A DNA stretch of 64,000 bases from Nannobrachium achirus. Taxonomy: Eukaryota; Chordata; Actinopteri; Myctophiformes; Myctophidae. The notes beneath the pieces are model-generated. The model was not told the DNA's origin. It was given only the letters and a program-made list of their open reading frames with translations, and did no database searches. The DNA is taken from contig OY997644.1 in assembly GCA_963921795.1 (NCBI GenBank), forward strand, positions 4,507,522 to 4,571,521, written 5' to 3'. Position numbers and translations under genes: made by a program. Positions 1 through 11,027 of the stretch are shown here, piece after piece (position 1 is the first letter of the stretch; every line of letters begins with the position of its first letter).

Positions 1-13
1 GCTAGATGCAGAA

Positions 14-179
14 TAGAGGTGGGACGTTCGCAAACGAATCGAATCTTTTGAACGGCTCTTTGAAGTGAATGATGGGATCCGGTTCGCGCAGTAGAAAGCC
101 GTTCATTTGGGGGGGACACCCCCTCCCCCCAATTCAACATCTCCTTGCTACTCCACTGAGCATTGACTGAGTACAGTGA

Positions 180-251
<72 letters not shown>

Positions 252-549
252 AAGTGGAGGAGCGAGTTCATTGTTGCCTGCTTGTTTTTTTTAGGTGTTT
301 TATGAATAACAAAAGTCAAGGTAGCTTAATTTACACACACATTTTATGAAAAGGGTAAATACCAAATTGTGATCTCAACTGTCAGCAGAGGAATGTGGTG
401 CCACCTTGTGGATTCATGTTTAAACAAATTCTTCTTAAAAAAGTACAAATATACAAGGAGCCAAATGAGCCAGTCTTTTGAACGGCTCTTTTTAGTGAGC
501 CAGATCCATGGCATTGGTTCACTTCAAAGAGCCATAAATCCCACCTCTA
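14..549. mobile_element. hAT-like non-autonomous element, complete with target duplication
   Basis: The ends are inverted: TAGAGGTGGGA at the left and TCCCACCTCTA at the right. Both sides carry the same 8-bp direct repeat, ATGCAGAA (6-13 and 550-557), the length expected for hAT transposition. Subterminal sequences are also inverted (TTTGAACGGCTCTTTGAAG near the left, CTTCAAAGAGCC near the right). There is no coding capacity; the interior holds an AG microsatellite at 182-250. The family assignment rests on the duplication length and terminal layout. Confidence 0.8.
182..250. repeat. (AG)n microsatellite
   Basis: About 34 uninterrupted AG dinucleotides inside the hAT-like element. The open frame across it is a low-complexity artefact. 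Confidence 0.97.
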
Positions 550-557
550 ATGCAGAA

Positions 558-3007
558 TAGACCCAAAGTTAGAGTGTCACGGGGCAGCCAATGCCCTATA
601 CACACACATACAATGATTTAGGACAATGTAACCCTGGGTTCAGTTGGAATATATTTTTATTTTATTTTTCAAATAGAATGTTTTCTTATTTTTCACATGC
701 AATGTTTTGCTCCCGGTCCACAAGTCACAATCACCCACAGCTGCCCAGCAATTGGCAATCAAACCACACCCAGTATAAAGCAAGTCAGTCTGCAGTTGCT
801 CAGTGTGGTGCACAACACTGGAGGTGCTGCAGGTATGTACTCTCTATATTATTTTCAACAACTATTCCAATTTCTGACAGTTTAATTAATTCATTATTTA
901 TACTTACCCATACAACAATTTGGCTTTTAGATACCATACCTTACCATACCTACCTGATCCACTCACTACACTGGCTGTGTGAATGAGGAACAATGAGACT
1001 TGGTGAGTGACCATGTGCTCTGTAATGTTTGTTATGTTTGTTTTTTGGGATTTGAATGTAAAAATATTTTGGAATTTAATGCTTGTAAGTAAGCTGCTAA
1101 GTTGATTATTGAATTGATGTATTTTGAGTTTAAAGACAGCTTGTAGATCAGCAGATTAGCAGAATATTTTGTTTTAAACTGGTAGATCGGCAGATTAACT
1201 GAATGTGTTATTTTGTATTCATTTGGCCTTTTTCTCTGTATCCAGTCCAGGTTTTTTGGCTAGGAACTGAACTGAATGATGGCAAGCCAGCCCTGTACGA
1301 TCGCTGTATGATTGTGATCCCAGTCCTGTTTGACCTATGGTCATGGCCATGGGTAGGAAACTCAGCAGCAGCAACTCGTACAAAAACATTCCCCCCAGTT
1401 CTCTCAATCCCAATCTCCACTTTGCCCTATGAACATTGAACACTCTGACTGACTTGACTACCAAGAATCAAATGTGAATATCAACTGTATGCATTCATGC
1501 TTTATTTTCCTTTTGCTTTTTCAATACAATCCCTCGCAATACAGTTTGGTCTCTTGAGTTTTATTTAATGTCATCAATGTAATTCCTCCAACCAACACCT
1601 TCTGCAACAACGGGTGTAGCATATGCTTTGTAGAAGAAAAGTATAAATTGCTAGTGGACCAAACTACAAGCCAATGCATTTTAATGTTTATGCCTGCCAG
1701 TTTATTGAATGATTGGGGTGGTGGTAATGGGTGTGGCCACTTCTCCTCTGTCTCTCCTGGACTGCTGTGGGCTGTTCCTCGAGCAATAGGAACATGCCAA
1801 GTGCTATGAAGGAGAGGGTTTCAAAGGGTTTCAAGGATTTCAGAGTCATTTGTTTATTTAAATTGTTAATGAGTTTCCACACATTATATTTGTTTAATAG
1901 TAACACATCTTTTTTTGTGTTATATATGTGTTTAGTTGTAAAATTGAAAACAATTTAATAATTTAATAATGGTAACGCATCATTAGTGTATAGGTAAATT
2001 TTAGGCAATCAATGGGTTATTTTGGAAGTATTTAAAGTGTTGTTGCTAATTGGGGCTGTGTCCTGTGGTACAGTTGTTCCAGGGACCCCAATAAGTAAAT
2101 AGGCCTATTTGCGTTAAAATATTCACTCTGAATTTATTTGGGTCTTGTCTTAAGCTAGATGCCGAATATATGCACGAAGCTCGGATCCGGTGACAAATGA
2201 AAGGTCGCCACCATGATACTTGGAATGTAGGAGTTGAGGCATTACATTTATTTTGACTCTGTTCCACAGATTAATATTGTAAAAGTGCAAGGCGTTGTGA
2301 GCTTTTGCACTATGCCCTGTTGAGTCAAATCTCAGGAAAGGAGATTCCCATATGTTCAACACCAATTCTGAAAGCTACATTTCCTTGCATTTTTCAACAC
2401 TGCTCCTACAGATTTTGGCCTAAAATCACGCAAATTGGATGGCAAATCACAACCTCCGCCCTGTTTTCTCACAGGCCCCTCTTCTAGCGCCACCATCAGG
2501 CTGATTTTTACAAAACACATTTTTCAACACTGCTCCTACAGATTTTGCCCTAAAAACACGCAAAGCGGTACACAGTATCTCTAAAGTCGTGTCATCAACA
2601 TGGATTTCCCATATTCCCTCCTGATTGGCAATGATTGCCTTCTAAAGTTTGTGTATGCGACCTGACAGTCGCTTATCTCCCGAATAGGGAGTCTTACTGG
2701 TAATATGCCACACGTACGCACGCACGCACGTGTGTGTTGTGTGTATGCGTGCATACGATTTGGAAACCGTTACACACACACAGTCGCACACACCCCTGTT
2801 CCCCCGTATCTTGATTTACCTACATTTTATTGTATTATCGAAGCAATTACAACAAAAGACATTGGTGATACTTGCTAAGCACTGTCAGGTTTACATAAAA
2901 TAGGTGGTACTCTCACTATCTCAGGTATTTTTCCTCCTGTAAATGTAATTTGCACAAGATATTTTAGAGGTTATTTTACAGGTTCCAGTCAGTCTTTAAA
3001 GCCGATG
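558..3007. other. Non-coding stretch with dispersed repeat fragments
   Basis: No gene is supported here. A 50-bp segment beginning CATTTTTCAACACTGCTCC occurs twice (about 2387-2436 and 2516-2565). The second copy runs into a segment (about 2566-2705) ending ATAGGGAGTCTTACTGGT that recurs at 24160-24320 and, inverted, at 35653-35858 and 37771-37825. At 1139-1165 there is a degenerate half of the AGATCTACAAGCTC palindrome family. Confidence 0.6.
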
Positions 3008-3015
3008 GTCACCGG

Positions 3016-4109
3016 TAGGGGTGGCTCGGTATCAACATTTTGTTATCGCGGTTACCGTCCTCCCATTTACCGCCGGTATTGCGGTAATTACCACACCCCC
3101 GTATCTATTAATTAAGGTTCGGCGATAAGACAAAATATTCCTATCATCTGCCCAAAATTCGTCTCTCCACGGTCCTATAAGCCTGCCTGCATGAGTTCCC
3201 CGTACAGCACAGTGGGTCTGGCTTTTGAAAGTAGCAGATCTACAACCTCACAACGCGTCACGTTCGCAACGCGTTCTGAGCTTGTAGATCTTTGCAGTGT
3301 CGGGTTACTATAGTAACGTAGGCTACAGAGGCGTCAATTGGGTATGGCAAGCTATGGCACCTGCCATACCTAGGCTACAGGGGGAAATAATAAAATGTAC
3401 TTTCATCGTGCCTGTTGCTAAGGTATGGCAACATGACTGGTGTCTGTCATGTTGCCATACCTTAGCTTTTTCTGAACTGACGCCACTGGTAGGCTACTGG
3501 GGCTTCAGACATTGCACGCTGTTTGTGAACAAACCAGATGTGGTTTGTGTACGGTCTGTGATTATGCAAACTCACGTCTCAAATCGCATTGATTGAGTGG
3601 TGATATAAACATGGTAAACAGGTTTTAGTTACCAGACTTGACAGAAAAGTTTGTAGTCGAACAACGACGGGCACACGCGCTACTGTAAAAGTAGGCTACT
3701 CACGTCTAGCGCTGGTTTCATTTTCGGTTTTAGTCCGTATGAATAAAAAAGAAACGGCCACGAGGTATGTATAAACATACTTGTGTGAGTTGTGTCGTGT
3801 GGATTATGGAGAAAGTTTAACGCAGTGCTGAGGCTACGAGGCTAGTGCACTGCTCCAGTGTCTCACTCTCTGTCGTCGGAGACTGTGACGGGCCAAGCTT
3901 CCAATTGTTCCAAACATGTGGTGCGCGGCCCAGAGCAGAGCGGCATGAAGCACATGCGGTCCTCGCTTCTCCCCCGTTTTAAAACTCGCTCGTTCTCAAT
4001 AAAAATAGCCTATTTTTTGTCTTTTTTGACCGCGGTAAGGACCCTGACACCGCGGTAGGCCGCGGTATACCGCGATACGGCGGTACGGCGGTTACCGAAC
4101 CCAGCCCTA
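3016..4109. mobile_element. hAT-like non-autonomous element, 1.09 kb
   Basis: Terminal inverted repeats start TAGGGGTGGCTCGGTA and end TACCGAACCCAGCCCTA, continuing inward as GC-rich CGGTA motifs on both sides. The 8-bp direct repeat GTCACCGG flanks both ends (3008-3015 and 4110-4117). No transposase frame remains. A copy of the window's palindrome family is nested inside (3231-3297), and a second inverted pair (TATGGCAACATGAC / GTCATGTTGCCATA) lies at about 3424-3466. Confidence 0.85.
3231..3297. repeat. Palindrome-family copy, core AACGCGT/ACGCGTT
   Basis: Outer arms AGCAGATCTACAA and GAGCTTGTAGATCT pair imperfectly. The inner core is a separate palindrome, AACGCGT pairing with ACGCGTT, unlike the cores of the other copies. 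Confidence 0.75.
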
Positions 4110-4291
4110 GTCACCGGTTCAAGTCAGACTATTTAAATTGTATATTATAGTGCTCGGAGGAGCAGTGCTTCTAGTTTTTTCTTCGATTTCTTTTCTCACT
4201 TTTCCCTTGCTTTCCCTTGATGCTTTTTTTGCTTTCTTGTTTTTTATGGCTTGGACACTTTATCGCTGCTTGCAGCTATATTTTTAATTAA

Positions 4292-5355
4292 TTCAGTCCA
4301 TGATTAAACATGTGCAGCCCTCGGTGTGAATGGAGAGGTTTAATTCTTTAAATTCCTGTGGCTTTGGTTCCCATGGCCACTATCATCTTTCCTTCTTGTG
4401 CAAACACCTTTACCACGTGTCGAGATTCCTAGGGTTTTTTGGCTCATCCACAATAGTTCATCTGTCTAGACTGTCTTGTGTCTAGATGATGAAAACGCAT
4501 AACTTCCTTATTAAAGGTAGATTATTATGTTTCTTTCCTCATTGCATTCATTGTCTTAAAGGTTATTGTTAATCATGTTGTTGTTGCATGTTAGGCTACA
4601 TATTCCTGATGAGTCACACTGTACCTTCCATGGTTGCCTCCATCCCCCTCCTGCTGGACAAACAGGTGAGCATCATCCTGCCTTCACAGCGTCAATAAAA
4701 CCGCCCCAGTACATCTATTCCTAGACCCACACCATCAGTATCGGCTCCCTTTGCACACCCAGTTCAAGTGCCCTCTCCATTTAAATGTGACACTGAACGA
4801 AACAAAGGATGCTGGGAGTGTGGGTGTACTCGCCACATTCGACATGATTGTCCTTATTTACAGGGAAACTAGAGGGGGCTACAAAACTGGCCAATGCCCG
4901 CCCCCAATTCTGTGTCAAGTGTGGCCCCTGCTAGTCCAAAGGGTGGTTCTGGATATCTGAAAGCTACAATAGGTGGGTCGGACCGCTATGTATTGGTCGA
5001 TACTGGAGCCTCGCACTCCATTATTCCTAAGCAACTGTGGCTTTCTGTTAGGAAGGGTGGGGGTGATCTAGTCAATTATAGTGGGCTGAGTGTGTTCAGC
5101 AATACTCATCACAGTATCAATACCACAGTGTGGAAGTAGTTACTTTATAAAACTACGGAAGTATTGGCCTCAAAATATACTTGTAAAAGTGCCAATAGTA
5201 AAAGTACTCAGAGGTCAGAGTTAAATTTGGGGCAAAGTTGAATATTATTACTGAAATGTTATAATTATCATTGTATTTCTTCTCCAGATGTTATTATCAA
5301 AAAGAGAATACATACAGTACACACATACTGTATACATATGGTACTGTAACTCTCT

Positions 5356-5391
<36 letters not shown>

Positions 5392-5412
5392 GTGCGTGCG
5401 TGCGTGCGTGCG

Positions 5413-5461
<49 letters not shown>

Positions 5462-5577
5462 GGAGAATGCAATGGTCAGAGTTTGAACAATGACTGTCAA
5501 TCTTTGACCCCTGAACATTCTGACCCCTGAAGTGTGTTATTTATTTGTGGAACTAATTAAAGATGTTTAATTTAATT
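4292..5577 (+). pseudogene. Retroelement gag-pro relic, tandem copy A (holds the uninterrupted target site)
   Basis: Near 4785-4870 the translation shows a retroviral-type zinc knuckle in exact CX2CX4HX4C spacing (CWECGCTRHIRHDC), soon followed by a stop. Further on (4894-5139, another frame) is an aspartic-protease active-site segment, YVLVDTGASHS. That order is a Gag C-terminus followed by protease, as in Ty3/gypsy-like elements. Flanking non-coding sequence is part of the repeat unit. The copy carries the intact sequence TACATATGGTACTGTAACTC (about 5333-5352), which in copy B is split by the Polinton. It ends with CT, GCGT and TG tracts (5355-5456). Confidence 0.75.
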
Positions 5578-6564
5578 AATTCAGTCCATGTTTAAACGTG
5601 TGCAGCCCTTGGTGTGAATGGAGAGGTTTAATTCTTTAAATTCCCGTGGCTTTGGTTCCCATGGCCACTATCATCTTTCCTTCTTGTGCAAACACCTTTA
5701 CCACGTGTCGAGATTCCTAGGGTTTTTTGGCTCATCCACAATAGTTCATCTGTCTAGACTGTCTTGTGTCTAGATGATGAAAACGCATAACTTCCTTATT
5801 AAAGGTAGATTATTATGTTTCTTTCCTCATTGCAGTCATTGTCTTAGAGGTTATTGTTAATCATGTTGTTGTTGCATGTTAGGCTACATATTCCTGATGA
5901 GTCACACTGTACCTTCCATGGTTGCCTCCACCCCCCCCCCCCCCCCCCCCCCCACACCATCAGTATCGGCTCCCTTTGCACACCCAGTTCAAGTGCGCTC
6001 TCCATTTAAATGTGACACTGAACGAAACAAAGGATGCTGGGAGTGTGGGTGTACTTCCACATTCGACATGATTGTCCTTATTTACAGGGAAACTAGAGGG
6101 GGCTACAAAACTGGCCAATGCCCGCCCCCAATTCTGTGTCAAGTGTGGCCCCTGCTACTCCAAAGGGTGGTTCTGGATATCTGAAAGCTACAATAGGTGG
6201 GTCGGACCGCTATGTATTGGTCGATACTGGAGCCTCGCACTCCATTATTCCTAAGCAACTGTGGCTTTCTGTTAGGAAGGGTGGGGGTGATCTAGTCAAT
6301 TATAGTGGGCTGAGTGTGTCAGTGTGTTCAGCAATACTCATCACAGTATCAATACCACAGTGTGGAAGTAGTTACTTTATAAAACTACGGAAGTATTGGC
6401 CTCAAAATATACTCGCCAATAGTAAAAGTACTCAGAGTTCAGAGTTAAATTTGGGGCAAAGTTGAATATTATTACTGAAATGTTATAATTATCATTGTAT
6501 TTCTTCTCCAGATGTTATTATCAAAAAGAGAATACATACAGTACACACATACTGTATACATATG
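5578..6564 (+). pseudogene. Retroelement gag-pro relic, tandem copy B, left part
   Basis: Near-identical to copy A from the shared ATTCAGTCCATG start. It differs by a C-homopolymer run at 5931-5952 replacing part of the spacer and by a small deletion in the zinc-knuckle region (ACTTCCACATT instead of ACTCGCCACATT) that shifts the frame. The DTGASHS protease segment is still readable (6118-6465). The copy is interrupted after CATATG (6559-6564) by the Polinton and resumes at 23019. Confidence 0.75.
6559..6564. repeat. Polinton target-site duplication, left
   Basis: CATATG, identical to 23019-23024. Six bases is the known Polinton/Maverick duplication length. The paralogous uninterrupted copy near 5335 has CATATG once. 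Confidence 0.93.
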
Positions 6565-6950
<386 letters not shown>

Positions 6951-7026
6951 ACGGCTTTGATAAACAAAAGTTTCAGCGGACCTATCATGTAGACTAGACG
7001 TCATAAAGGGGGTGTCTGAGGGAGTG

Positions 7027-7036
7027 TATATATATA
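7027..7036 (+). promoter_or_regulatory. TATA-like element of the left terminal Polinton gene
   Basis: TATATATATA lies about 75 nt upstream of the ATG at 7109 and just inside the left inverted repeat. The right terminal gene has a TTAAATAG at a similar distance from its ATG. Confidence 0.55.
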
Positions 7037-7108
7037 CGCACACATACGCATTAACACTGCGGCCACACCAGATTCTTGGAGACTACCATTTCCCTACTTT
7101 TTCTCGTC

Positions 7109-8395
7109 ATGGATGGTGTTGGAACAGAAGGTATGTCACATACTACACCTACTTTTTCTACTGATGAAAATGTTTTGGATAACACCGAGCATATGCGAGC
7201 CCCTAAGAAGAGGTCTTGCTGCAGGCGGAGGCTTGGTACATCGTCATCAGCTGGATCCGAGATTTCTGTAGACAATCTAGATGGGTATGTTTTCTATGGG
7301 TAGGGACCGGGGCATTCTGTAATAATATGTGTAGTGCGATTCTGTGATAGGTGGGATTATGGTATATTTAAAATCATTGTATTTTCTATGCAGATCCATA
7401 GGTGAAGATTTGTGTGCAGCATGTTTAAATGCAATGATGAATATGGCTATCGCGATAGAGAGTGATTCGGACAGTGGTAGGTTCAGAGGGTGGTTATTCT
7501 CACAACTCTGTTGGCTAGGATCAGTGATAGTATGTGATCGTCTCTTCACATGTTGGGGTCTGAGACCTTCTGATAGTGGCGATACAACCTCTCAGACACG
7601 GTAAAAATAAAAATAAAAATGCGAAATATCACGTAAGATAATAATGTTACTACATGGGTATATAATATTATCTAACATTTCATGTCTGCGGATCTAATAC
7701 TGTTTTTCTCTCATATCGCAGATCACGCTCTCCCGTTGAAAATCTTTATGGAGCATTCTGTGATCCCTCCGAATGAAGACGCATTATGCAGTACTGATGT
7801 TTATCCTACAGAACGTGGGGTCGACAGTGGCTCCAGCTGGTTAGACTACAGTTATGCCACGAATTTGGGGGCTCAGAACCTCACATTCATATCCACGCCC
7901 GAGACATCTCTGACGGAGCCGTGTGCAACCTCTACCCCAAATACTGACTGCGTTGCGGAAGAAGGGTCACTCATCGGAGCGTGTTTAAAACCAGAGGATG
8001 TGGACATATTAAAATCTGTTCTAGCTCTATGCGTCCAGAGTGTGTTGACGTGCAAGATTGTGTCAGAGTGTTATGGATGTCTCGTAGACCACCCCAGCCA
8101 ACTTCAGCATGCATGCCTGTTTGAACCTGAAGCTTTCTATTTTGAACGTTGCTACGACTATGTATGTGAGAAGGTGTTCACCAGCACACTTCCGTATGCG
8201 TTAGCCTATGCTCTACAGGCACTACGTGGTAAAACAGTGTTACCAGGGAGACTTCTAGGAGCCGCTGAAGTCATACTCAGTGACATGCGCGGAGAACCAT
8301 ACATCATTGAGAAACTAACTGATGTTACAAAAGATATACATGGAACAAACATTGCCAATGTGCTTCACAAAAGTGTGGGTATATGGGGTGTGTGA
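7109..8395 (+). CDS. Polinton left terminal gene, three exons, 310-aa Cys-rich protein of unknown function
   Basis: I model exons 7109-7284, 7394-7476 and 7722-8395. Each intron is GT-AG (GTATGT...TATGCAG and GTAGGT...ATCGCAG) and the phases join without a stop. The first exon carries a basic cluster (KKRSCCRRR), a possible nuclear signal. Exon 2 is acidic at its end. Exon 3 is Cys/His-rich, with a C-x2-C-x3-H-x5-H-x-C pattern around YGCLVDHPSQLQHAC (about residues 203-218) that could bind zinc. I do not recognise the family with confidence. Its place beside the inverted repeat, with its own TATA-like element, suggests an early or regulatory product. The last exon overlaps the upstream part of the integrase frame. 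An unspliced reading from 7682 gives 237 aa. A longer exon 2 ending at 7603 (donor GGTAAAAA) shifts frame and stops soon after. Confidence 0.65.
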
Positions 8396-8547
8396 TGAGG
8401 TTGTATAACACTGCTGGAAGAGCTATGATGGAGGGGGGGTGGGGTTATGATGATGATACTGTATCATATATGTATGGATATATCTTGAATGGAAATAAAA
8501 TGTGTATACTGCTACATGATTTGTTCATTTATTGTTCATATGACACG

Positions 8548-9627
8548 ATGGATGCAACACTACGTAGGGTGTATTATGATCCATCCAATCCTGGTGGTTT
8601 AGGCGGTATAAGTAAGCTGGTCAGACAGCTGAAAGAAGAAGAAGGTATAGATAAACAACCGAAAGTTGCCGAGGTTAAAAAATGGCTTGCTGGGGAGGAT
8701 ACATACACCCTACATGTTCCACCTGTAAAGCATTTTCAGAGAAATAGAGTTTTGGTTAGAGGGATCGATGCGCAATTTCAGGCGGATCTAGTTGATATGG
8801 CCGCATACGCGGATGAAAATAACGGAGTACGTTATCTTTTAACATGTATAGATGTATTCTCCAAATATGGGTGGGTACGTCCGTTAGCAGACAAGACAGG
8901 TAGATCCGTCACCAACGCATTTATAGATATACTACAAGAAGGGCGTATACCTCAGCGTCTCCAGACCGATGAAGGAAAAGAATTTTATAATAAGATATTC
9001 CAAGAAATGTTACACAGGTATGGGATCAAACATTTTTCAACGGCTAGCGAGACAAAATGTTGTTTGGCAGAGCGTTTTAACAAATCTCTTAAAGGTCATA
9101 TGTGGAGATATTTGACATCAATCAATTCACGGAGATATATTGATACACTACAGGACATGGTGGCAGGATACAATAAAAGCTATCACCGTTCGATAAAGAT
9201 GGCACCAAAGAATGTAAATAAAGACAACGAGAAAATTGTCTTTAACACTCTTTATAAAACTAAGAAAATGAAACCCCCGGTGTTTAAATTCAGTGTTGGG
9301 GATACAGTGCGGATATCAAAGTATCGCGGTGTGTTCAGGAAAGGGTATGAGCAGACGTTTACCGATGAGATCTTTATAATAACGGCATGCGTCGGTAGGA
9401 GTCCGGCCGTGTACAGACTGAGAGATTATGCCGACGAACCCGTACAGGGAACATTTTACGAAAAAGAACTGCAGAGAGTCATAGTGGATAAAACTAAGAG
9501 CTTTAAGATAGAGAAGATATTGAAATCGAAAAAACGTAAAGGCCGAAAATATGTTTTTGTAAAATGGTTGGGGTGGCCAGAAAAATTAAATTCATGGGTC
9601 GCTGAGACGCAGATTAGTGACATTTAA
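8548..9627 (+). CDS. INT: Polinton integrase (retroviral-type DDE, C-terminal chromodomain), 359 aa
   Basis: The enzyme would join element ends to target DNA and generate the 6-bp duplication. I take the start at 8548: the upstream 55 residues of the open frame (from 8383) are low-similarity and overlap the previous gene, while MDATLRRVYYDPSNPGG begins the family-like part. Catalytic acidic residues are visible: D80 (FQADLVDM), D141 (LQTDEGKEF) and E175 (CLAERFN). The C-terminal 42 residues form a chromodomain with the aromatic core FVKWLGWPEKLNSWV, typical of Polinton integrases and likely to contact modified histones. The frame is intact and full length. TATA-rich sequence lies at about 8461-8486. 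Confidence 0.93.
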   Translation: MDATLRRVYYDPSNPGGLGGISKLVRQLKEEEGIDKQPKVAEVKKWLAGEDTYTLHVPPVKHFQRNRVLVRGIDAQFQADLVDMAAYADENNGVRYLLTCIDVFSKYGWVRPLADKTGRSVTNAFIDILQEGRIPQRLQTDEGKEFYNKIFQEMLHRYGIKHFSTASETKCCLAERFNKSLKGHMWRYLTSINSRRYIDTLQDMVAGYNKSYHRSIKMAPKNVNKDNEKIVFNTLYKTKKMKPPVFKFSVGDTVRISKYRGVFRKGYEQTFTDEIFIITACVGRSPAVYRLRDYADEPVQGTFYEKELQRVIVDKTKSFKIEKILKSKKRKGRKYVFVKWLGWPEKLNSWVAETQISDI

Positions 9628-9637
9628 GTACACATGG

Positions 9638-9650
9638 TCTATATTTAAAC
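9638..9650 (+). promoter_or_regulatory. TATA-like motif upstream of the minor capsid gene
   Basis: CTATATTTAAAC lies about 50 nt before the ATG at 9695 and just after the integrase stop. The same core, TATATTTAAA, occurs on the minus strand near 21811-21820. Confidence 0.4.
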
Positions 9651-9694
9651 CCCTCAGTCTATCCACGAGTGGTAAAGTATACAGATATATCATC

Positions 9695-10540
9695 ATGGAT
9701 ATGAAACAAGGACACGACTTCTACATTACACTTCCTAGTAATGCATCCCTAGATGTGTATCCTGCGAATAAAATATGGAACTATAGGGTAAAGCTGGCTA
9801 AGCCTATTATACTCAAACAGTCATATCAAGTAGGTCTAATTGAGCTGCAATTTCCAAGAAGCTGGACCAGTTTTCCGGAGGATGACGGACTGATATTGCT
9901 TACCGTGGATAAAACAGGAGATCTTCCCCTTACACACGGAGCTGGGGTTTCTGATACAGCCGCAATTACCGTAGATAAAACAGGATTACGCCAATGGGTG
10001 CAGTTAAAACTGCCGGACGGTCATTACGATAGTATACCTAGAGTTATAAAAGAGATAAACACCCTTCTCGCAAAGCATACGAAAACATTGTCGTTGCTGT
10101 TCAACGCAATTACAAATCGTGTATTCTTCATGGGTGATGATAATGGAGGTATCGTATTCAAAGGGAGACTAGCGCATATTCTCGGATTTGTACCAGATCA
10201 AGAATTTGTCATATCACCATCAAAACAGCGTATTAGCTCTGCGCCACATCCAGCGGATATTTATGGAGGGTACTACAACATGTTTGTGTATACAGATGTG
10301 GTGGATTATCAGAGGGTAGGTGACACGTATGTTCCGCTGCTTCGTAGTATTAATATAACCGACGACGCAAGACGTGTACCCACTCTGCTATATGACAAGC
10401 CGCACTACACATCGGTGTCCAAGTCTGTTATAGATGACATAGAAATATCTATTAAAAACGATCAGAATCAATACATACCTTTCACATATGGAAAAGTGAT
10501 CATCAAACTACACTTTAGACCTACAAAGAATAACCTCTAG
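9695..10540 (+). CDS. Polinton minor capsid (penton-like) protein candidate, 281 aa
   Basis: The open frame runs from 9617, but the ATG at 9695 is preferred: it has a good context, follows a TATA-like motif and starts the conserved-looking segment MDMKQGHDFYITLPSNAS. The N-terminal region (DVYPANKIWNYRVKLAKPI...YQVGLIELQFP) looks like the start of a beta-rich single jelly-roll, the fold of the penton protein in Polintons and adenoviruses. Assignment rests on that pattern and on position between integrase and the major capsid gene. No enzymatic motif is present. Fifteen nt separate it from the next gene. Confidence 0.75.
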   Translation: MDMKQGHDFYITLPSNASLDVYPANKIWNYRVKLAKPIILKQSYQVGLIELQFPRSWTSFPEDDGLILLTVDKTGDLPLTHGAGVSDTAAITVDKTGLRQWVQLKLPDGHYDSIPRVIKEINTLLAKHTKTLSLLFNAITNRVFFMGDDNGGIVFKGRLAHILGFVPDQEFVISPSKQRISSAPHPADIYGGYYNMFVYTDVVDYQRVGDTYVPLLRSINITDDARRVPTLLYDKPHYTSVSKSVIDDIEISIKNDQNQYIPFTYGKVIIKLHFRPTKNNL

Positions 10541-10554
10541 AATACGAACAGAAA

Positions 10555-11010
10555 ATGCGGGGTACTCCGTACATCTCTGACGATGCCCGCTATATGGCGT
10601 ATTACGCTAATCAGGCCGGATCAGGTCTCCCTGGATTTGCTGGATCCCCTACACAGTATGGTGCCGGATTAGGAGGCATGTTTCGCAATCTTTTTAGATT
10701 TGCACTCCCACTCCTACGACGCGGATTCAATATAGCGACTCCGCATATAAAAAATGCCGCTAAGAATATTGTTGGAGATGTTGTTACTAGCATGGTAACC
10801 AGAGCTACAGCTCCAAAGCAGGATGGATCCGGATTCATTGTCAACGCGCGGAGGGCGCTAAAAAGACCGCCACATAATCTGGATGGGCGTGACCTACCGC
10901 CAAGCAGGCGTCGTAAAACCGATAAATGTACTGGTAAAAGGAGAAAGAAGTCAAAAGTTAAACACAGACGGGCTGCACAGTCGAAAATCTTTAATACAGA
11001 TATTTTCTAG
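10555..11010 (+). CDS. Basic virion protein with candidate protease sites, pVI/pX-like, 151 aa
   Basis: Three sites fit the adenain rule [M/I/L/N/Q]-X-G-X|G: NQAGS|G (after residue 23), TQYGA|G (after 37) and KQDGS|G (after 92). Cutting there would release a Gly-rich leader, a middle piece that begins with an amphipathic segment (GLGGMFRNLFRFALPLL) like membrane-active pVI, and a very basic tail (RRRK, KRRKKSK) like core protein pX/pVII. This matches the protease encoded two genes downstream. The function is inferred from these features; no fold is assigned. It sits between the two capsid candidates. Confidence 0.7.
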   Translation: MRGTPYISDDARYMAYYANQAGSGLPGFAGSPTQYGAGLGGMFRNLFRFALPLLRRGFNIATPHIKNAAKNIVGDVVTSMVTRATAPKQDGSGFIVNARRALKRPPHNLDGRDLPPSRRRKTDKCTGKRRKKSKVKHRRAAQSKIFNTDIF

Positions 11011-11027
11011 AAACGCACATCGACAGC

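Noticed and set aside
7394-7603. Longer exon 2 of the left terminal Polinton gene using the donor at 7604
   Set aside because: It joins exon 3 in the wrong frame and meets a stop within about 20 codons; kept only as an alternative form.
8383-8547. N-terminal 55 codons before the integrase start
   Set aside because: They overlap the previous gene and lack integrase-like content; the ATG at 8548 starts the recognisable part.
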